DNA from: Flavobacterium psychroterrae
Lineage (GTDB): Bacteria; Bacteroidota; Bacteroidia; Flavobacteriales; Flavobacteriaceae
Assembly (NCBI RefSeq): GCF_018380615.1
Contig: NZ_JAGYVZ010000014.1
Span: 96,303 to 160,302, forward strand
DNA: 64,000 nucleotides
Direction of reading: 5' to 3'
Below the pieces are notes generated by a model that had not been told where the DNA came from, made no database searches, and saw only the letters and a list, made by a program, of their open reading frames with translations. Made by a program: the position numbers and the translations under genes. This document shows, piece after piece, positions 16,239 to 24,294 of this stretch; the stretch's first letter is position 1; each line of letters starts with the position of its first letter.

Positions 16239-17191
16239 TAGAATAGTTGTAGTTTTTTATTTTTAACAATAGCACTTTTGAGTAAACGCTCTATGGTTTT
16301 TAACTCTAATTCTTTTCCAATAAAAACCAGTTGGCTTTTTAAAATCAATTGGTTTTCGACTGGAGAAATGACCACTGTTTTTCCAGTGGTTTGTACCAAG
16401 AAAACTTCATTTTCTGCATTTAAAACATATCCTTTTATCCTGTAAATCTGATGGTAATACAAATAGAGGTTCTTAAAAAGTTCGTATTTCAATTTTTGAA
16501 TATCAAAAAAATCATCTGTTTCATAGAGCATTGTTTTGATTTTATGAACACTTTCAGATTTATAAATTGTGGCAGGAGTTAGCGGTTTTTGACTGTTTTC
16601 TATCTCCAAATTCATTCTATCTAACGAACCATCATTTGATAAAATAATAGTTGTATATGGGTTTATGGCTTGTATAAAATCTTTTATATCTGTAATAATT
16701 TCGGAGGCAACCAAGGCTGATTTATTAATAATCACAGTGCCCGCAGCTACAATTTGTTTTGTCACTTCAATATTAGAATCTTTATAGAAAAGTATATTTT
16801 CAGCATCAACAACAGTTATGATTTTCTTTAAATCGAAAGCTTCTGCGACATAAAGAGCTGTAAAATTTGCCGCAATTTCGCCTGCATCGGCAATCCCCGT
16901 TGTTTCTATAAACAAATTATCGGGTTGGTTCTCTAAAGTATGAATTCGGGTCAGGGTTTCTAATAATTGGTTGTTTATCGAACAACAAATACAGCCATTT
17001 GTGAGTTCATAAACAAATTCGAAAGTTCCGTTTATTAATGTTGCATCAATATTAATTTTGCCAAATTCGTTTTCGATTACTACATTTTTTTCGGTAGAAA
17101 ATTGCTTTAACAAATTGTTCAGCACAGTTGTTTTTCCAGAGCCTAGAAATCCTGTGATGATGTAAACGTTTATTTTTTTGGGCTGTTCCAT
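16238..17191 (-). CDS. COG0523-family GTP-dependent zinc metallochaperone
   Basis: This is a 317-residue G3E GTPase: Walker A GFLGSGKTT (14-22), ENEFGKINID switch region, the diagnostic metal motif NGCICC (C67, C69, C70), and IETTGIADAGE as Walker B. It has a CobW C-terminal domain from about residue 230. COG0523/ZNG-type proteins insert zinc into client enzymes under starvation. Its downstream partners ThrS, HisI, FolE and QueD are zinc enzymes and fit as clients. The fourth G-motif is IINKSA rather than NKxD. Gene order and overlap place it second in the operon behind the Zur-type promoter. Confidence 0.93.
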   Translation of the reverse strand: MEQPKKINVYIITGFLGSGKTTVLNNLLKQFSTEKNVVIENEFGKINIDATLINGTFEFVYELTNGCICCSINNQLLETLTRIHTLENQPDNLFIETTGIADAGEIAANFTALYVAEAFDLKKIITVVDAENILFYKDSNIEVTKQIVAAGTVIINKSALVASEIITDIKDFIQAINPYTTIILSNDGSLDRMNLEIENSQKPLTPATIYKSESVHKIKTMLYETDDFFDIQKLKYELFKNLYLYYHQIYRIKGYVLNAENEVFLVQTTGKTVVISPVENQLILKSQLVFIGKELELKTIERLLKSAIVKNKKLQLF

Positions 17192-17214
17192 TTTAAGCTT
17201 TTTTCGAATGTTAT

Positions 17215-18123
17215 TTAAAATTCTTCTTCAATTATTTCTCTACTTGCCATTACACCTGCTAAAGTTCCCATTGCAACAGCATTTGATATCGCTCTTAGCA
17301 TTGTGGTATTATCTCCACAAACAAATATTCCTTCTTGGGTAGTTTTTTGAAAAAGGTCCGTTTTTATAAGGTTATGTTCCGTCAATTCGCAACCTAATTG
17401 TTCTGGGATATTGCAATGTTGTACAAATTTTGGTTTTGCATATAAAGCAGTTATTTTTAGGGAAGTTTTGTCTTTAAATTCAATACTTTCTAATCGTCCT
17501 TTTGTATGGTGTAAAGAATCAATTTCGGTTTCTATTATTTTTATGTTGTGTTTTTCAAGTTTTTCAGTCTGTTCGATTGTCAATGTCGATTTTCCATTCG
17601 TGAATACGGTTAAATAATTTGTCCAATTTTGAATCATTTTTGCTGTTTCAAATGCCATATCTCCGTTTGCAAGAATTCCTGTTTTTTCATTCTTGTATTC
17701 ATAACCGTGGCAGTATGGGCAATGGATAACCGAAATCCCCCAACATTCTGAGAATCCATTTATATCAGGTATTTGATCCTTAACACCTGTTGCAAATATC
17801 AATTTCTTAGCAGTAAATTTGTCGTTTATTTGCGTAGTAATTTCAAAGCCGTTCGTTGTTTTCTTTCCACTTGTTGCAAGTCCATTATAAAATTTTACAG
17901 TTTCATATTGCTCCACTTGTTGTTTGGCAAGAGTTGCGACCTCTTTTGGTTTTTTCCCATCTTGGGTGATGAAGTTATGAGAATGTGGGGTTTCAATATT
18001 GCAAGGTTTTCCACTGTCTATAATTAATACATTTTTCAAAGCTCTTCCCAAAGACATTCCTGCTGAAAGACCTGCATAACTTCCGCCTATAATTATTACA
18101 TCAAAATTGGTATTGCTTGTCAT
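17215..18123 (-). CDS. Thioredoxin-reductase-like FAD/NAD(P) oxidoreductase, first gene of the zinc operon
   Basis: This 302-residue flavoprotein has an FAD-binding N-terminal motif IIGGSYAGLSAGMSLG (11-26), a redox pair CPYC (C135, C138) in HCPYCHGYE, an NAD(P)-binding middle, and a C-terminal FAD motif GIFVCGDNTTMLRAI. It resembles thioredoxin reductase and related small disulfide oxidoreductases. In this position it may keep Cys ligands of zinc proteins, or the Cys peptide of the downstream operon, reduced; that is inference. It is the first gene after the promoter at 18235-18273 and lies 23 bp before the COG0523 gene. Confidence 0.88.
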   Translation of the reverse strand: MTSNTNFDVIIIGGSYAGLSAGMSLGRALKNVLIIDSGKPCNIETPHSHNFITQDGKKPKEVATLAKQQVEQYETVKFYNGLATSGKKTTNGFEITTQINDKFTAKKLIFATGVKDQIPDINGFSECWGISVIHCPYCHGYEYKNEKTGILANGDMAFETAKMIQNWTNYLTVFTNGKSTLTIEQTEKLEKHNIKIIETEIDSLHHTKGRLESIEFKDKTSLKITALYAKPKFVQHCNIPEQLGCELTEHNLIKTDLFQKTTQEGIFVCGDNTTMLRAISNAVAMGTLAGVMASREIIEEEF

Positions 18124-18158
18124 ATTTTAAAAATTTAAAAATGCTTTTAATGAAAATG

Positions 18159-18173
18159 GCAAGGCTAATTAGC
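18159..18173. repeat. 15-bp inverted repeat, left copy
   Basis: GCAAGGCTAATTAGC is the exact reverse complement of 20496-20510. The two copies bracket the zur-DoxX-chrA genes. The inner ten bases are themselves a palindrome. This could be the relic of a mobile or inverted unit. Confidence 0.6.
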
Positions 18174-18212
18174 TATAAACCACTATTGATTCTTTCTTAA
18201 TTTTCTTGTACA

Positions 18213-18246
18213 TTTGCTTAATGCAATTTGGTTGCAAATATACTTG
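18213..18246 (+). promoter_or_regulatory. Promoter of the zur gene
   Basis: TTTG at 18213-18216, then TATACTTG at 18239-18246 after 22 bp, close to the TTTG / TAnnTTTG pattern. The expected start of transcription is just before the Zur-type box at 18260-18274, so Zur would block its own gene. Confidence 0.55.
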
Positions 18247-18274
18247 GTATTTTATTAATCGCAACAATGTTGCG
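18235..18274 (-). promoter_or_regulatory. Divergent Zur-type operator and promoter of the 11-gene zinc operon
   Basis: The 15-bp perfect palindrome CGCAACA-A-TGTTGCG at 18260-18274 lies in the divergent region between zur and the operon. On the minus strand its TTG serves as -33 and TATATTTG (18242-18235) is a perfect -7 box 18 bp further. The same arrangement occurs before the peptide operon and before merC. One site can therefore control both directions. Confidence 0.82.
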
Positions 18275-18292
18275 TTATATATTTTGGTAATT

Positions 18293-18676
18293 ATGAAAAC
18301 TATACGAAACACCGCCTCCAAAACGGCTATTTTAGAATTAATAACTCATTCTGAAGTTGCATTGTCACATGTTGAGATTCAAAAATTGACAGGAGATTTA
18401 TGTGATAGAGTTACTATTTACAGAGTTTTAGAACGTTTGATCAATGAAGATCTGATTCATAAAATTGCCACTCCGGACGGAACGGTTAAATATGCAAGTT
18501 GCCATCACCATCACGATAACCACCATCACATTCATAATCACGTACATTTTAGTTGTGAAAAATGCCTTTCGGTAACTTGCTTGGATTCGGTTGAACCTTC
18601 TTATAAAATCCCCGATAATTATTTGGTAAAAGAGGTAAATTTTACACTTTCTGGGTTGTGTCCAAAATGTATATAA
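18293..18676 (+). CDS. zur: Zur-type Fur-family zinc uptake regulator
   Basis: This 127-residue Fur-superfamily repressor has a winged-helix domain (1-65, recognition helix DRVTIYRVLERL) and a His-rich linker (SCHHHHDNHHHIHNHVHF, about 69-86) typical of zinc sensors. CxxC pairs at C88/C91 and C123/C126 form the structural zinc site. I start at the ATG at 18293; the longer frame to 18206 would put the promoter and the operator palindrome inside the gene. It is followed by DoxX and ChrA on the same strand. A partial decayed copy of its 3' end lies at 20767-20951. Zur rather than Fur or PerR is inferred from the His-rich region and the zinc-operon neighbour. Confidence 0.85.
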   Translation: MKTIRNTASKTAILELITHSEVALSHVEIQKLTGDLCDRVTIYRVLERLINEDLIHKIATPDGTVKYASCHHHHDNHHHIHNHVHFSCEKCLSVTCLDSVEPSYKIPDNYLVKEVNFTLSGLCPKCI

Positions 18677-18872
18677 AGATTTACAATGATTTTGTAGTTC
18701 AAATAAATGGTGATTAAAAAAAACTTCTTGAAATCCCACAAAGAATAAAGATAAGTTTCAAAAAAAATCCAGCTAATTCTAGTTTTCAATCTACAAATCA
18801 CAAATATTATATGATACTAATTCCTGAAAAAACACCTTTTTCAAATCAATATTTCAAATAAAAGACTAAATT

Positions 18873-19310
18873 ATGTTGCAAAAATTAATAAATACAGATA
18901 ATTCAAAAACAACTATTTTAATCCGTTTGATGGTTGGAGTAGTATTTTTATCAGAAGGAATACAAAAGTTTTTATTTCCTGATACTTTAGGAGCAGGAAG
19001 ATTTGCTAAAATTGGTTTGCCATCACCTGAATTTTTAGGAAATTTTGTTGGTTTTTTTGAAATACTTTGTGGTGCATTAATCTTAATTGGACTTTTTACA
19101 CGTTTAGCAAGTATTCCAATTATAATAATTATGCTTGTTGCAATTGCAACAACAAAAGCAGAAGTTTTAAAAAACGATGGATTTTGGGAAATGCTTCACG
19201 GCAGTAGAACAGATTGGGCAATGTTACTTGGAGGAATTTTTATTCTAATAGAAGGTGCAGGTAAATGGTCGCTTGATAAGGAATTAAATCAAAATGGAAG
19301 AGAAAAATAA
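18873..19310 (+). CDS. DoxX-family membrane protein
   Basis: This is a 145-residue protein with four hydrophobic helices (about 15-35, 60-80, 85-105, 115-135) and the DoxX pattern LMVGVVFLSEGIQKFLFP plus FVGFFEILCGALILIGLFTRLAS. DoxX proteins are small quinone- or redox-linked membrane proteins of ill-defined role. It overlaps the next gene (chromate-transporter family) by 17 bases, so the two are coupled. It lies 196 bp after zur and may use its own promoter. Confidence 0.85.
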   Translation: MLQKLINTDNSKTTILIRLMVGVVFLSEGIQKFLFPDTLGAGRFAKIGLPSPEFLGNFVGFFEILCGALILIGLFTRLASIPIIIIMLVAIATTKAEVLKNDGFWEMLHGSRTDWAMLLGGIFILIEGAGKWSLDKELNQNGREK

Positions 19311-20424
19311 TTTAAAAGAAATAGCAAAATTATTTTTGAAAATTGGTATTATTGGTTTTGGTGGTCCTGCAGTACACATTGCAATGATGCAAGATGAAGT
19401 AGTAGTCAAAAAAAAGTGGCTTACTGAGCAACATTTTCTTGACTTAATTGGGGCTACAAACTTAATACCTGGTCCCAATAGTACCGAAATGGCTATTCAC
19501 ATTGGACACGAAAAAGCAGGTTGGAAAGGATTGATTGTTGCAGGATTTTGTTTTATTTTCCCTGCTGTAATCATTACATTGTTTTTTGCTTGGCTGTATA
19601 AAGAATATGGTGAAATTCCAGAAATAAAACCTTTTTTATACGGTATAAAACCTGCTATTATTGCCATTGTACTTTCAGCAATTTTTCCTTTGGCAAAAAA
19701 ATCCTTAAAAACAATTCAACTAGGAATTATTGGAGCTATTGTTTTGCTGCTTTCACTAATAAATTACAATGAAATAATTTTAATGTTTGGTGCAGGAATA
19801 ATTGCAGTATTCCTATATTATTTAAAACAAAATACGAATAAAAACATAAATGCTTTTATTCCGCTAACACTTTTTCAAGTTTCAAATAATAATTTAATTT
19901 CAGCAACAAACTTAAATTTATTCTTGATTTTCTTAAAAATTGGCGCAATTTTATATGGAAGTGGATATGTGCTTTTCGCTTTTCTTGATGCAGAATTAGT
20001 TTCAACAGGACTTTTAACGAGAACACAATTAATAGATGCAATTGCAGTCGGACAATTTACACCCGGACCCGTTTTTTCATCTGTAACTTTTATCGGTTAT
20101 CAAATTAATGGATTTTCAGGAGCAATAATTTCAACTATTGCCATTTTTCTACCCTCTTTTGTTTTTGTTGCACTTTTAAATCCGTTAGTAAAAAAAATGC
20201 GGAGTTCGACATTATTTTCCATCTTTTTAGACGCTGTAAATGTTGCGTCAATAGCAATTATATTTTCTATTTGTTTAGAAATGGGAAAGGAAACTATTAT
20301 AGATTGGCGAACTATTATAATTGCTTTATTAAGTATTATTATAACTTTTAATTACAAGAAAATCAATAGTGCGTTTATAGTTCTAGGCGGTTCATTAACA
20401 GGGTATCTTTTGACTTTAATTTAG
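19294..20424 (+). CDS. chrA: Chromate transporter family (CHR) protein
   Basis: This 376-residue membrane protein is made of two CHR domains. The first has the FGGPAVHIAMMQDEVV and NLIPGPNSTEMAIHIG motifs. The second has FGxG-like ILYGSGYVLFAFLDAEL and AVGQFTPGPVFSSVTFIGYQ. Family members export chromate or act on sulfate-like anions. Length and two-domain form match ChrA. It is coupled to DoxX by overlap. No chromate regulator is present, and its link to the zinc regulator may be only positional. Confidence 0.9.
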   Translation: MEEKNNLKEIAKLFLKIGIIGFGGPAVHIAMMQDEVVVKKKWLTEQHFLDLIGATNLIPGPNSTEMAIHIGHEKAGWKGLIVAGFCFIFPAVIITLFFAWLYKEYGEIPEIKPFLYGIKPAIIAIVLSAIFPLAKKSLKTIQLGIIGAIVLLLSLINYNEIILMFGAGIIAVFLYYLKQNTNKNINAFIPLTLFQVSNNNLISATNLNLFLIFLKIGAILYGSGYVLFAFLDAELVSTGLLTRTQLIDAIAVGQFTPGPVFSSVTFIGYQINGFSGAIISTIAIFLPSFVFVALLNPLVKKMRSSTLFSIFLDAVNVASIAIIFSICLEMGKETIIDWRTIIIALLSIIITFNYKKINSAFIVLGGSLTGYLLTLI

Positions 20425-20495
20425 ATTTAAAAAGTTCAAAATTGATTGAAATAGTAAATTAAAATTCATCAATAACAATAAAAAAAATTCTAAAC

Positions 20496-20510
20496 GCTAA
20501 TTAGCCTTGC
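20496..20510. repeat. 15-bp inverted repeat, right copy
   Basis: GCTAATTAGCCTTGC is the exact reverse complement of 18159-18173. It lies about 70 bp after the chrA stop, just before the stretch that contains the decayed zur copy. Confidence 0.6.
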
Positions 20511-20766
20511 AAAATAAAAATTCTCCTTTTTGTTTTAAGTATATCCCATAAGTATGCTCATCTTTTGGAATATTGAAGATCAAGCTCCATTTGATCTTTT
20601 TTGCATAGATTCTGCAACCCAAAGCTAAATATCCAAAGTTATTTTTAAATCTTCTTGGTGCTCTAAATATCCTTTCAAAATGTGAACAGCAAAACTAAAT
20701 TTATTATGGTGCGTTTGATGTAAGACAATCGTTGCAGTTTCTATTTAAAAAAAAGAGCCCATTTGA

Positions 20767-20951
20767 AAATATGCTAGTTGACATCGCAATGATAATTATG
20801 ATCATATTCATAATCACATACATTTTAGTTGTAAAAATACCTTTCGGTAACTTGCTTGGATTCTGTACAAACCTGTTATAAAATCCCAGATAATTATCTG
20901 GTTAAGTAGTTGAATTTTAATCTATCAAGCCTGTGTCCGAATTGTAGTTGA
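20767..20951 (+). pseudogene. Decayed partial copy of the zur 3' end
   Basis: This stretch aligns by eye with zur bases about 18489-18668. Shared blocks include AATCACATACATTTTAGTTG (versus AATCACGTACATTTTAGTTG), CCTTTCGGTAACTTGCTTGG and TATAAAATCCC. Substitutions and small indels break the frame after the CxxC region (GTTGTAAAAATACC versus GTTGTGAAAAATGCC) and the His codons are eroded. There is no start or DNA-binding half. It is a remnant of a second Fur/Zur gene or of a local duplication. The 300 bases before it and the 480 after it hold no intact gene. Confidence 0.8.
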
Positions 20952-21437
20952 AATAATTAATAAAGCACTAAAGAGTAACTATTTTTAATATTGATTAAAA
21001 AATAGTTACTCTAATTTTTCGACTTATTTACATCACTACAAATCCAAAATATGTGACAAATGTAATTCAATGATTAACAAAAACAGGATAGAAGATAAAA
21101 CCTTTCGCCTATTTATTGTATTTTTGTGTTTTAGTTACAAGAAATAGTGGAGTAAAATGATGCAAAGAGAATCATTACTAAATCGTTACCTTCTAAGATA
21201 GACTAACTCGTAAACTACTATTTATAAACTACTTTAGTCATAATTTATTTTTTTTCTTTAAAAACAAAAAGATATAGCGAACAGCAGGAAATAGCTCCTA
21301 AAAACCCGCATCAGCTGTCAAATGAACTTCATGAAAAACGCAATAAAAGTGGCTTTTGAAGAAAAAAAATGCAGTAAACAGCAATAAATAGTGGTGTAAA
21401 TTCGTAATTTTACATTCTAATCTACAACGTTTTCGAA
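20952..21437. other. Gene-free stretch with a Flavobacterium-type dispersed repeat piece
   Basis: I see no supported gene here. At about 21282-21301 there is a piece (GCAGGAAATAGCTCCTAAAA) that resembles the ends of dispersed repeats common between flavobacterial genes. The last 100 bases before 21438 are AT-rich and probably carry the promoter of the hydroxylase gene. Confidence 0.5.
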
Positions 21438-23195
21438 ATGAATGCAAGTATTGAAACAAACCCGTTATTAGAGCGATTGCCTAAACATTTAAAGCAATTT
21501 ATTAAACCTCAGGATTATAGCGATTACACACCTATAAACCAAGCGGTTTGGCGTTATGTAATGCGTAAAAATGTAGATTATTTATCAAAAGTCGCTCATA
21601 GTTCGTATTTAGACGGTTTGCGCAAAACAGGAATCGAAATTGATTCTATCCCAAGTATGTACGGCATGAATAGAATCCTGACCGAAATTGGCTGGGCTGC
21701 GGTTGCAGTTGACGGATTTATTCCGCCAAATGCTTTTATGGAATTTCAGGCGTACAATGTATTGGTTATTGCGTCAGATATTCGTCAGTTAGAACATATT
21801 GAATATACGCCTGCGCCGGATATTATTCACGAAGGCGCCGGACACGCTCCTATTATTGCGAATCCTGAATATGCTGAATATTTACGCCGATTTGGTGAAA
21901 TAGGATGCAAAGCGATTTCATCACACAAAGATTATCAAATGTATGAAGCGATTCGGTTGCTTTCGATCTTGAAAGAAGCAGAAGATACGCCACAGGAAAA
22001 AATTGACGAAGCTGAAAAAGCTGTTGCCGATTTACAAAACAATATGGGCGAATTGTCTGAAATGGCTCAAATTCGAAACCTGCATTGGTGGACGGTTGAA
22101 TATGGCTTGATTGGAACTGTTGAAAACCCTAAAATATATGGCGCAGGATTACTTTCTTCTATTGGTGAAAGTGCCTGGTGCATGACGGATAACGTAAAGA
22201 AAATTCCTTATGATATCTCGGCTGCGAATCAAAATTTTGATATTACGCAATTGCAACCTCAACTTTATGTGACACCAAATTTCTCTTTTTTGAGTTTGAT
22301 CTTAGAAGAATTTGCTAATAAAATGGCTTTAAGAACTGGAGGACTTTCGGGGATTCAAAAGCTGATTCATTCGAATGCTTTAGGAACAATTGAATTGAGT
22401 ACTGGTTTACAAATTTCGGGCGTTTTCACGAATGTAATTCAAGATGAAGGAAAACCGGTTTACATTCAGACGACAGGAAAAACGGCTTTATCCTACCGCG
22501 AAAAAGAGTTAGTTGGACACGGAACTTTAACGCATCCGGAAGGATTTGGAAGTCCGATTGGGAAACTGAAAGGATTTAATTTAGCGATCGAAGATATGAG
22601 TCCAAAGGATTTACAGGCTTATAGCATTGTTGAAAATGAAACTGTAAAACTGGAATTTGAAGGCAATATTATTGTTGAAGGCGAAATCATTACGGGTTCC
22701 AGAAACTTACATGGAGAAATTATCCTGATTAGTTTTAAAAATTGTACTGTAACTCATGGCGAAACGATTTTGTTTCAGCCTGAATGGGGAAATTACGATA
22801 TGGCAATTGGTAAAAAAGTAGTTTCGGCTTTTTCCGGTCCAGCCGATGTGAATAGTTTTGACTTGATTAATTCTGTTCCTACAACTACTACAATAAAAGC
22901 AAAACATACAGATGAACGTGATGATTTAGAAGTGCTATATCAAACGGTTCGATTGATTCGAGAGAATAAAGATTCTAAATCTGAGTTGAAGTCTGTGTTT
23001 GAAAAACTAAAAGAAAATCATGGCAATGATTGGTTACTTTCGGTTGAAATTGCAGAACTTTTGAAGGATTCAAATGAAGAACAGCTTTTACAGGAAGTGT
23101 TGATTTATCTTGAACAATTGAAAATTAAACGTGCTGAGGTGGCGCATTTGATTGCTGGTGGTTTGGATTTGATATTTAATAAGGAAACTGTTTAA
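21438..23195 (+). CDS. Aromatic amino acid hydroxylase (phenylalanine 4-monooxygenase-like), long form
   Basis: This 585-residue protein has an N-terminal half that is the biopterin-dependent hydroxylase catalytic domain: the iron ligands are in TPAPDIIHEGAGHAPII (His 134 and 139, approximately) with the Glu in RFGEIGCK. It should hydroxylate Phe, Tyr or Trp with tetrahydropterin, O2 and Fe(II). Residues about 330-585 form an extra C-terminal region not found in the short bacterial PhhA (about 260-300 residues). Bacteroidota commonly carry this long form. It is monocistronic, with pterin-synthesis genes (folE, PTPS/QueD) 9-11 kb away. Confidence 0.88.
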   Translation: MNASIETNPLLERLPKHLKQFIKPQDYSDYTPINQAVWRYVMRKNVDYLSKVAHSSYLDGLRKTGIEIDSIPSMYGMNRILTEIGWAAVAVDGFIPPNAFMEFQAYNVLVIASDIRQLEHIEYTPAPDIIHEGAGHAPIIANPEYAEYLRRFGEIGCKAISSHKDYQMYEAIRLLSILKEAEDTPQEKIDEAEKAVADLQNNMGELSEMAQIRNLHWWTVEYGLIGTVENPKIYGAGLLSSIGESAWCMTDNVKKIPYDISAANQNFDITQLQPQLYVTPNFSFLSLILEEFANKMALRTGGLSGIQKLIHSNALGTIELSTGLQISGVFTNVIQDEGKPVYIQTTGKTALSYREKELVGHGTLTHPEGFGSPIGKLKGFNLAIEDMSPKDLQAYSIVENETVKLEFEGNIIVEGEIITGSRNLHGEIILISFKNCTVTHGETILFQPEWGNYDMAIGKKVVSAFSGPADVNSFDLINSVPTTTTIKAKHTDERDDLEVLYQTVRLIRENKDSKSELKSVFEKLKENHGNDWLLSVEIAELLKDSNEEQLLQEVLIYLEQLKIKRAEVAHLIAGGLDLIFNKETV

Positions 23196-23282
23196 TTTAT
23201 TGCCCACGGGTTTTACTGGTTTAAACTGATTTCCACAGGTTTAATTTCTCGCAAAGGCGCGAAGCTACAAAGTTTTTCTACA

Positions 23283-23390
23283 ATCTTGTCATTTCGACGA
23301 AAGAGAAATCACATACAGTATTCGCCAAAGATTGTCGACATTCTTTGTGAAGTTTCATGTGTGATTTCTCCTGCGTCGAAATGACAAGAT
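23283..23390. repeat. Imperfect inverted repeat, 31-bp arms
   Basis: The left arm 23283-23313 and the right arm 23360-23390 are reverse complements with two mismatches (key words TCATTTCGACG and GAGAAATCACA). The loop of 46 bp contains CAAAGATTGTCGAC. Sequences of this style occur widely between Bacteroidota genes as REP/MITE-like units. It lies between the convergent hydroxylase and DUF4230 genes and could also act as a terminator. Confidence 0.75.
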
Positions 23391-23426
23391 TACGGCAAAA
23401 CCTCTGAACCTTTGAACCTTCCTCCT

Positions 23427-24056
23427 CTACAACTTCAAATCCTCATTAAAATCCTTATCAGATTCTATTGTTTTTCCTTCGTATTGTAACTTCCAGCCCA
23501 TTGAATTTGTCAAAATAAGGATTTTAGATAATTCACTTATTAATCTGTTTTGGGCGTTTGTTTTTAGGGTAGATTTTTCAATTTTCTTGGCAAGATTAGC
23601 TTTTACCGATTTGTTGATTTTATTGTAATCATCTCCCGTAAACGGATTCAGTTTGCTTTGTTCTACATCATAAAACTGAATATCCGGATTGATTGTAATT
23701 TCTTCTTTTGGGATATTTAAAATGGTGATGGTTTTGTTTTTTTCGTCGATATCGTATTTCATTTTATGCAAATCGTAGGCTACGGTAACATTTGCATTGA
23801 CAACAACAAGTGCTTTCTTTTCGAAAGAAACCATGTCCATTAAATATTTCTGCTGATTTTTATAGGTAATGACTTCTGAAAAATGTCCTTCGGTGACAAC
23901 CAATTTTCCAACGTTTAGAATTTGCTGCTGAATTAAATTGGTGTTATAATCAATTGTAGAATCGTCTTCTTTTTTGAACTCGCAATATTTGAAAGCCAAA
24001 ACGATCACAAGTACAATTGCGGCTAAAACTATTATTCTCTTTACTAAATTTTGCAT
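23427..24056 (-). CDS. DUF4230 membrane-anchored protein
   Basis: This is a 209-residue protein with an N-terminal helix (7-24) and a periplasmic DUF4230 domain: a region VGKLVVTEGHFSEVITY, then VVVNANVTVAYDLHKMKYDID, and the NIPKEEITINPDI motif. The function of the family is unknown. It is a single gene convergent with the hydroxylase and on the same strand as TamL/TamB downstream of them. Confidence 0.85.
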   Translation of the reverse strand: MQNLVKRIIVLAAIVLVIVLAFKYCEFKKEDDSTIDYNTNLIQQQILNVGKLVVTEGHFSEVITYKNQQKYLMDMVSFEKKALVVVNANVTVAYDLHKMKYDIDEKNKTITILNIPKEEITINPDIQFYDVEQSKLNPFTGDDYNKINKSVKANLAKKIEKSTLKTNAQNRLISELSKILILTNSMGWKLQYEGKTIESDKDFNEDLKL

Positions 24057-24094
24057 TCTATTATTTTATTAGACCAATTTACAAAATGAGAATT

Positions 24095-24294
24095 AAAGTC
24101 TGACACGAATTGCACTAATTTTCACTAATTCATAGTTTGTCTATATTAATCAATTCAAAAAATAAATTTTTCAAGTTTGCCACGAATTGCACAAATTTCA
24201 CTAATTATTATGTGCGTATATTAATTAAAATTAGTATAATTGAATAGCTAATATTACTTCGTGCTAATTCGTGAAATTCGTGGCAAAAAAACAA
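24095..24294. repeat. Dispersed short repeats (CACGAATTGCAC family)
   Basis: Two direct copies of CACGAATTGCACnAATTTnCACTAATT (about 24103 and 24181) and one inverted piece (about 24259-24284, GCTAATTCGTGAAATTCGTGGC) lie between the TamL stop and the DUF4230 start. The three can pair into hairpins. No gene is seen. This is typical flavobacterial intergenic repeat DNA. Confidence 0.6.

Noticed and set aside
18206..18292. Longer N-terminus of the zur gene from the ATG at 18206
   Set aside because: It would put the promoter and the operator palindrome within the coding region and adds a sequence unlike Fur N-termini.
20500..20740. Stretch of open codons on the minus strand between chrA and the zur remnant
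   Set aside because: It has no start codon and no clear protein similarity; I could not follow one unbroken frame with certainty.
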